DNA from: Synergistales bacterium
GTDB lineage: Bacteria; Synergistota; Synergistia; Synergistales; 79-D21
Assembly: GCA_015657435.1 (NCBI GenBank)
Contig: JADLKH010000001.1
Coordinates: forward strand, 279,564 to 289,869
DNA: 10,306 nucleotides
Direction of reading: 5' to 3'
Numbering within the stretch: the first letter of the stretch is position 1; each line of letters opens with the position of its first letter. Both the position numbers and the translations under genes were made by a program. Under the pieces are notes generated by a model. It was given only the letters and a program-made list of their open reading frames with translations. It was not told where the DNA came from and did not search any database. Positions 6,703 through 10,306 of this stretch are shown one piece after another.

Positions 6703-7659
6703 CTACGAAGCGCGGTGCAGCTTTTCCCTTATCCTTTGTAGCATATCGGCCGTCATCAGGGACAAGTCGTAACTGGGGGAAAAGGACCATTCCTCCCTGG
6801 CGGCGGAACAATCCAGCGAATCCGGCCAGGACTCCGCGATCCCCTGCCGAACCGGGTCCACGTCGAAGTCCAGGATAAAGCCCGGAAGGTGCTTCCTGAT
6901 CTCGGCGGCGATCTGTCCCGGCTCGAAGCTCATGGCCGAAATGTTGAAGGCGTTCCGGTGGACGAGCCTGGATGGATCCGCTTCCATCAGCCGGACGATC
7001 GATTCCAGTGCATCCGGCATGTACATCATGTCCATGAAGGTCCCTTCCGCGATGTAGCTCGTGTAGGCGCCCTTCGAAACGGCATCGTAATAGATGTGCA
7101 CGGCATAGTCCGTGGTTCCTCCGCCGGGAAGGGCCTCGTACGAGATCAGGCCGGGAAAGCGCAGCCCTCTCGTGTCAAGGCCGTACTTCAGGTGGTAGTA
7201 ATCGCAAAGGAGTTCGCCCGTGACCTTCGCGACCCCGTAAATGGTCGTCGGACGCTGCAGGGTATCCTGGGGCGTCTGCCTGTGCGGCGTATTGGGACCG
7301 AAGGCAGCGATGGAGCTGGGAAAGAAGACCGCGGCGCCGGCAGCCCGGGCACACTCCAGCGCGGTGAAGGTTCCATTCGCGTTAACCTCCCAGGCCAATT
7401 GCGGTTTGGCCTCCCCGGTGGCAGAGAGGATACCCGCCAGATGGATCAGCGTATCCACCCCGAAGGAGGACATCAACCTGGAAAATGCCGCTCCGTCGCA
7501 CACATCGAGGAGGTCGAACGGACCTCCCTCTGAAACCGCTCCTGCGCTTTTTCGGAGGTCCGTTGCAAGAACGTTTTCGCTTCCATAAAGCCTTCTCAGG
7601 TAGGACGTCAATTCGACCCCAATCTGGCCGTTCGCTCCCGTGATGAGGATCCTTTTCAT
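6703..7659 (-). CDS. tdh: L-threonine 3-dehydrogenase, short-chain (UDP-galactose epimerase-like) type
   Basis: NAD-dependent oxidation of L-threonine to 2-amino-3-ketobutyrate, the first step of threonine breakdown to glycine and acetyl-CoA. The protein is 318 aa, normal for this extended-SDR branch, and unrelated to the zinc-dependent Tdh of E. coli. Features in order: Rossmann motif ITGANGQIG (GxxGxxG 8-14), Asp34 as probable NAD-ribose ligand, HLAGILSATGE (73-83), PSSIAAFGP with the catalytic serine region, Tyr141-xxx-Lys145 in YGVAK, LRFPGLISY (166-174), PGGGTTDYAV (178-187) and MMYMPDA (211-217). The set ILSATGE, GLISY and GGGTTDYAV is specific to threonine dehydrogenases among epimerase-like SDRs. 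The start is fixed by an in-frame TAG two codons upstream; GAGGAG lies 13 nt before the ATG. It is divergent from a GntR-type regulator and followed by the GlsB-like gene. No kbl gene is visible here. Confidence 0.93.
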   Translation of the reverse strand: MKRILITGANGQIGVELTSYLRRLYGSENVLATDLRKSAGAVSEGGPFDLLDVCDGAAFSRLMSSFGVDTLIHLAGILSATGEAKPQLAWEVNANGTFTALECARAAGAAVFFPSSIAAFGPNTPHRQTPQDTLQRPTTIYGVAKVTGELLCDYYHLKYGLDTRGLRFPGLISYEALPGGGTTDYAVHIYYDAVSKGAYTSYIAEGTFMDMMYMPDALESIVRLMEADPSRLVHRNAFNISAMSFEPGQIAAEIRKHLPGFILDFDVDPVRQGIAESWPDSLDCSAAREEWSFSPSYDLSLMTADMLQRIREKLHRAS

Positions 7660-7756
7660 TTTCTATGGCCATCTCCTCTCCAAGATCGGCATAAAATCGA
7701 GCGTGTGATTCCGCGTCGCGAAGAACGGATTCCCGATATTCCCGGATGTCCCGCTC

Positions 7757-7786
7757 AGTATGAAGTTGATCGAATCCGCCTGTCAA
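7757..7786 (-). promoter_or_regulatory. Predicted promoter of tdh
   Basis: A perfect -35 TTGACA (7786-7781, minus strand) and CATACT (7762-7757; 4 of 6) with an 18-nt spacer. It would give a leader of about 90 nt. The AT-rich boxes at 7792-7839 lie immediately upstream of the -35. Confidence 0.55.
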
Positions 7787-7791
7787 AGTGG

Positions 7792-7839
7792 TATATTTTG
7801 GATTGCTTTCCTATATTTCCCCTGGTGGGGAATATATTC
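7792..7839. promoter_or_regulatory. AT-rich box cluster and inverted repeat between tdh and the FCD regulator
   Basis: TATATT occurs at 7792, 7812 and 7833, steps of 20 and 21 nt or about two helical turns. The last two boxes form an imperfect inverted repeat: TATATTTCCCC (7812-7822), loop TGGT, GGGGAATATA (7827-7836), ten pairs with one bulged T. GAATATATTC (7830-7839) is itself a perfect 10-bp palindrome. Position between two divergent genes, one a regulator, suggests an operator that may control both. No clean sigma70 promoter for the regulator could be assigned; the TATATT boxes are -10 candidates. Confidence 0.5.
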
Positions 7840-7875
7840 AAACGAGGGGCAAGCAGACGTGCAGGAGGGGTTTCG

Positions 7876-8571
7876 GTGGAAAACCATACTGAACTGGAAG
7901 AGCTGGCCGCGCGAATCGCGGGGGACTCAAGCGCCCCCTATTACATCGCAAACGTTCTGCGTGAGGCGATTTACCGTGGAATCATCGAAGAAGGAAAGCC
8001 TCTCCCGCAAGCCACGCTGGCTCAACACTTGAAAGTCAGTCCCATTCCCCTGCGGGAAGCCCTCAGGCTTTTGGAAACTGAAGGCCTCGTCACTTTCCGC
8101 GGATACCGGGGAGCCGTCGTCACGACGCTTTCGCTGGAAGAAGCCCGGGAGCTTTACGAAATGATCGCCGCACTTGAAACCAGCCTGATGCGCATCGCTT
8201 TTTCCAAGATCACGCGGAGGATACTGGAGGAGGCCGGAGCGATCCTTGAAGAGATGGAGTCGGAAAAGGACTGCATCCGTTGGAGGGACCTCAACCAGAT
8301 GTTCCACAACCTGTTCTATGAACCGGCCGACCGCCCCCTCACCCTCGACACTCTGGCCCGCCTCAGGCAAAAAACGGACCGCTACATCCGAATTCATCTC
8401 GCCTCCATGAGGGGCGATTCCCAGAAGCAGCACCGCGACATCCTCGCCGCCGTGGAATCCAGGGACCTCGAGGGAGCCGTAACCGCTCTGTTCAGCCATC
8501 TCACGTACACATCAAACGATCTTCAGTCCTGCATGAGGGGAGGCCCCTCCCCCCGCTACAGGAGGGAATAG
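7876..8571 (+). CDS. GntR-family transcriptional regulator with FCD ligand-binding domain
   Basis: DNA-binding regulator of the FadR subfamily, 231 aa. The winged helix-turn-helix spans about residues 20-86 (YYIANVLREAIYRGIIEEGK, LAQHLKVSPIPLREALRLLE, GLVTFRGYRGAVV). The helical FCD domain follows, with FH (His144), QHRDILAAVESRD (His186) and FSHL (His208) at the metal-ligand positions; Asn140 takes the usual Asp position. Such regulators bind small carboxylates or amino-acid-derived effectors. The start is GTG 7876 because AGGAGGGG lies 5 nt upstream; the in-frame ATG at 7705 would translate the intergenic promoter region and has no family similarity. Divergent orientation from tdh with shared operator-like repeats suggests that it controls threonine catabolism, which is inference. 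It is followed by the hairpin at 8583-8611. Confidence 0.92.
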   Translation: MENHTELEELAARIAGDSSAPYYIANVLREAIYRGIIEEGKPLPQATLAQHLKVSPIPLREALRLLETEGLVTFRGYRGAVVTTLSLEEARELYEMIAALETSLMRIAFSKITRRILEEAGAILEEMESEKDCIRWRDLNQMFHNLFYEPADRPLTLDTLARLRQKTDRYIRIHLASMRGDSQKQHRDILAAVESRDLEGAVTALFSHLTYTSNDLQSCMRGGPSPRYRRE

Positions 8572-8582
8572 ACCGCGAAAAG

Positions 8583-8611
8583 GACTCGGCCTCCCGTCGG
8601 GAGGCCGAGTC
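8583..8611. terminator. Strong hairpin between convergent regulator and peroxiredoxin genes
   Basis: Perfect 13-bp stem (GACTCGGCCTCCC 8583-8595 with GGGAGGCCGAGTC 8599-8611), 3-nt loop. It lies 11 nt after the regulator stop and 32 nt from the peroxiredoxin stop. Read on the minus strand it is followed by CTTTTCGC, a short T-run; on the plus strand by TCAAACTG. It probably ends the peroxiredoxin transcript and may block both directions. Confidence 0.75.
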
Positions 8612-8643
8612 TCAAACTGCCGAAAACCGGTCGGGCGCCCGCC

Positions 8644-9360
8644 TTATTTTCTGTAGGCGTCCTTGGGGTTCCATTCCTTCCAGACGTTTCCGACAAGATC
8701 CTCTCCGGGATGAAGGACCTTTCCCCCCGGCGTCCATCCCGAAGGCGTCACTTCCTTGCCCTGAGTCTTCCGGACATGCTGGAAGGCCTTGATCTGCCGG
8801 ATCGTTTCATCGACATTGCGTCCCACCGGCGGGGTCAGGATTTCCATCCCTTGGATCACGCCGTCGGGGTCGATGATGAAGCGCCCGCGGAAATCCACTC
8901 CACCGGCCTCGTTATAGACGCCGTAAACCTTGCCGATCGCTCCTCCGCCATCCGAAGCCATCGGGAAGGGAACGCCCCCCTCGACCATCTTCGAAAGTTC
9001 CACATCGTTCCAAACCTTGTGGACAAACTGGCTGTCCACGCTCATCGAAATGACGTCCACGCCCAGATCCTGGAATTCCTGGAATCGGTCGGCGACCGCC
9101 GACACCTCCGTCGCTCAGACAAAGGTGAAATCACCCGGGTAGAAACAAAGGACGACCCACTTGCCGAGATGATCAGAAAGCTTGACCGTCGTGAATTTCC
9201 CCTTGTAAAAGGCAGGCGCGGTAAAATCCGGAGCCTTCATCGCAACCGTTACACCCATTCTCCTGACCTCCTTCTTCACCTCTTCAGGCTGAACCGGCGC
9301 TTGCTCCGCGTTTTCAACCGTTGCCGCTGGAACGGAACATCTTACCTGCTCCTCCGGCAT
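8644..9360 (-). CDS. Selenocysteine-containing peroxiredoxin (AhpC/Prx type), TGA at residue 82 read as Sec
   Basis: Thiol- or selenol-dependent peroxidase that reduces hydrogen and organic peroxides, 238 residues when TGA (9117-9115) is read through. Upstream, [20 protein letters not shown] and [13 protein letters not shown] are typical peroxiredoxin; downstream [27 protein letters not shown] and [11 protein letters not shown] continue in the same frame. The TGA stands exactly where the peroxidatic cysteine of the PxxxTxxC motif belongs, and no base is gained or lost. A hairpin fitting a bacterial SECIS follows. The only cysteines are Cys8 and Cys72. The usual C-terminal resolving cysteine (EVCP) is Thr205 in EVTPSGW, so the enzyme would be of 1-Sec type. 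Two starts are possible: ATG 9360 (AAGGGAGGG, 7 nt spacing), or ATG 9258 (AAGGAGG, 8 nt), which removes a 34-residue acidic extension. The alternative is a nonsense-mutated pseudogene, which I consider much less likely. Confidence 0.9.
9081..9117 (-). promoter_or_regulatory. Predicted bacterial SECIS element with its UGA codon
   Basis: On the minus strand the TGA (9117-9115) is followed 17 nt later by a 4-nt apical loop GGUC (9097-9094). The loop closes a perfect 6-bp stem (GUCGGC 9103-9098 with GCCGAC 9093-9088). Below it U9104 can bulge out over a G9105-C9087 pair, and GGA/UCC can pair further down. Loop size, G in the first two loop positions and UGA-to-loop distance fit the published bacterial SECIS description, and the bulged U recalls E. 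coli fdhF. The element lies within coding sequence, as it must in bacteria. Folding was done by eye. Confidence 0.72.
9267..9273 (-). promoter_or_regulatory. Internal Shine-Dalgarno for an alternative peroxiredoxin start
   Basis: AAGGAGG on the minus strand, 8 nt before ATG 9258-9256 (codon 35 of the long form). It is at least as good as the SD of the first ATG (AAGGGAGGG at 9376-9368). It may be coincidental, since it encodes the Lys-Lys-Glu-Val stretch. Confidence 0.45.
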
Positions 9361-9407
9361 GCAATCACCCTCCCTTCAACTTCAAACGGTTATTGAAGAT
9401 CGTTCCC

Positions 9408-9413
9408 ATTATA
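9408..9413 (-). promoter_or_regulatory. Candidate -10 element of the peroxiredoxin gene
   Basis: A perfect TATAAT on the minus strand, 47 nt upstream of ATG 9360. No sequence resembling TTGACA lies 16-18 nt further upstream, so activation by a regulator is possible. I could not recognise a complete PerR or OxyR site. Confidence 0.5.
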
Positions 9414-9530
9414 CAATACGGTGTCGCTACCCCTATCCGAGAACCCGGTCTTATTCAAGCTCGAGCCTTCTTTTGAGGGCGGGAACCCCATATCATTCGT
9501 TTAGCGTATTGCTTTCCTGATCGCTCTCTC

Positions 9531-10306
9531 TCAACGAACTCTCCTGAGAACCCGTCCAGGCCTGCGATCCGTCGGTTTCCCGTCCTTCACGACCCATTCT
9601 CCGTTCACCATGACGTGCCGGATGCCCTCGGGATACCGGTGCGGCTCCTGGAAGGTCGCTCGGTCGCTTATGCTTTCGGGATCCAGGATCACAAAATCCG
9701 CCCAGAACCCCTGCTCAATCCGGCCTCGACCCTCGATTCCGGCCTTTTCTGCAGGCAACGAGGTGATCTTCCGTATCGCCTTTTCCCACGAAAGATCCCC
9801 GCTTTCTCTGACCATCCGCCTCAGGAAACGCGGGAAAGTCCCGTAGCCTCTCGGATGCGGTTTTCCCCCTCCCCAAGGCGCGTTGACCCAGGAATCCGAG
9901 GCAATGCACGAAATGGGACTGTTCAAGGCTTCCTTCAGGTCTTCCTCCCCCATCCCGAAAAGAAGCATCGTCGCATTCCCTCCGGTTTCCCGCAAAAGGC
10001 CGAAGAGGGCTTGGACCGGGGGAATGTTCCCACGCATAGCGATCTCTTCGAGGGAGGCCCCTTCCAGGTCTTTTCGGGCCTCGCATTCGCTGATCACGAT
10101 ATTCGACCAACCAAGCGACCCGGACCAGTTTTCCCACCCTGGGATTCCAGATTCCATTTCATCTTCGATTCTCCGGCAATCGGCCGCATCGGACAGTCGG
10201 TGAAGCATCTTCTCCACCCCTCCTTCAAGAGCCCAGGGCGGAAGAAGCGCAGTCAGGGTCGTCATCCCCGCCTCGTAGGGGTAAACGTCGCAATTCACGT
10301 TCACCC
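9531..10306 (-). CDS. N-acyl-D-amino-acid deacylase (D-aminoacylase) family amidohydrolase, C-terminal part
   Basis: The last 258 or so codons of a metal-dependent amidohydrolase of the D-aminoacylase family, which hydrolyses N-acyl-D-amino acids to a carboxylate and the free D-amino acid. The gene continues past the right edge; family members are about 480-550 aa, so roughly half is missing, including the N-terminal metal-binding HxH. Visible signatures are DVYPYEAGMTTLTALLPPW near the edge, the catalytic aspartate region CIASDS, HPRGYGTFPRFLRRMVRE, ITSLPAEKAGIEGRGRIEQG, then WADFVILDPESISDRATFQE and VNGEWVVKDGKPTDRRPGR, which ends the beta-sandwich. The GTG at 10304 is internal, not the true start. 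The same signatures occur in dihydroorotase-like relatives, so substrate is tentative. No clear terminator lies between it and the peroxiredoxin gene downstream. Confidence 0.92.
   Translation of the reverse strand, partial: VNVNCDVYPYEAGMTTLTALLPPWALEGGVEKMLHRLSDAADCRRIEDEMESGIPGWENWSGSLGWSNIVISECEARKDLEGASLEEIAMRGNIPPVQALFGLLRETGGNATMLLFGMGEEDLKEALNSPISCIASDSWVNAPWGGGKPHPRGYGTFPRFLRRMVRESGDLSWEKAIRKITSLPAEKAGIEGRGRIEQGFWADFVILDPESISDRATFQEPHRYPEGIRHVMVNGEWVVKDGKPTDRRPGRVLRRVR

Noticed and set aside
6889..7533. A 214-codon plus-strand frame opposite tdh
   Set aside because: It lies wholly antisense to a gene with complete threonine dehydrogenase motifs; no SD or domain.
7705..7875. Upstream ATG extension of the GntR/FCD regulator
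   Set aside because: It would translate the promoter and operator region; family similarity and a strong SD point to GTG 7876.
8532..8556. Hairpin GAGGGG-AGG-CCCCTC at the end of the regulator gene
   Set aside because: It is within coding sequence and lacks a T-run; the 13-bp hairpin at 8583-8611 is the credible terminator.
8644..9105. A separate 153-codon gene starting at GTG 9105
   Set aside because: It is the in-frame continuation of the peroxiredoxin after the TGA. No SD of its own fits a start there, and without the first half the fold lacks its N-terminal strands and active site.
9106..9120. Frameshift or sequencing error splitting the peroxiredoxin
   Set aside because: Both halves are in the same frame with exactly one codon, TGA, at the catalytic Cys. 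No indel is needed.
9361..9530. Terminator or PerR/OxyR site between the D-aminoacylase and peroxiredoxin genes
   Set aside because: I found only a TATAAT and an isolated GCTCGAGC palindrome (9459-9466); no stem with a T-run and no full match to a peroxide-regulator site.

Overview
The window reads as chromosomal DNA from a GC-rich anaerobic bacterium, most likely a deltaproteobacterium (Desulfobacterota). Three things point that way. A CbiM/NikM-type metal transporter sits behind an operator of the deltaproteobacterial NikR type. A peroxiredoxin carries an in-frame TGA at its catalytic position, as expected of a selenocysteine-using organism. Shine-Dalgarno sequences are strong throughout. 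Taxonomy is an inference from gene content. I see no tRNA, rRNA, CRISPR array, insertion sequence or integration site.

Layout. 1-300: the 5' end of a nickel/cobalt ECF transporter gene (minus), with RBS, NikR-like operator and promoter packed directly against the terminator of the next gene. 338-3678 (minus): a membrane-bound 7TM-PAS-GGDEF diguanylate cyclase followed by glnS (glutaminyl-tRNA synthetase). 3731-4374: a GNAT acetyltransferase (minus) with two candidate terminators. 4466-4669: a short YwbE-family gene (plus), divergent from the acetyltransferase and convergent with the next pair. 4679-5877 (minus): a ketopantoate-reductase-like gene followed at 8 nt by a GIY-YIG nuclease-like gene. 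6019-6408 (plus): a stand-alone PAS-domain protein. 6443-7659 (minus): SDR-type L-threonine 3-dehydrogenase followed by a small GlsB/YeaQ-type membrane protein. 7876-8571 (plus): a GntR/FCD regulator divergent from the threonine dehydrogenase, with AT-rich boxes and an inverted repeat between them. 8583-8611: a strong hairpin between convergent genes. 8644-9360 (minus): the selenoprotein peroxiredoxin. 9531-10306 (minus): the C-terminal part of a D-aminoacylase-type amidohydrolase running off the window.

How the parts fit. The window is mostly a set of small independent units rather than one system. The most notable element is the peroxiredoxin. TGA replaces exactly the peroxidatic cysteine, the frame is otherwise continuous, and a hairpin with a GG-starting apical loop and a bulged U lies at bacterial-SECIS distance downstream. 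This implies a Sec-insertion pathway elsewhere in the genome. The second local circuit is the threonine dehydrogenase with its divergent FCD regulator. The third is nickel uptake under predicted NikR repression.
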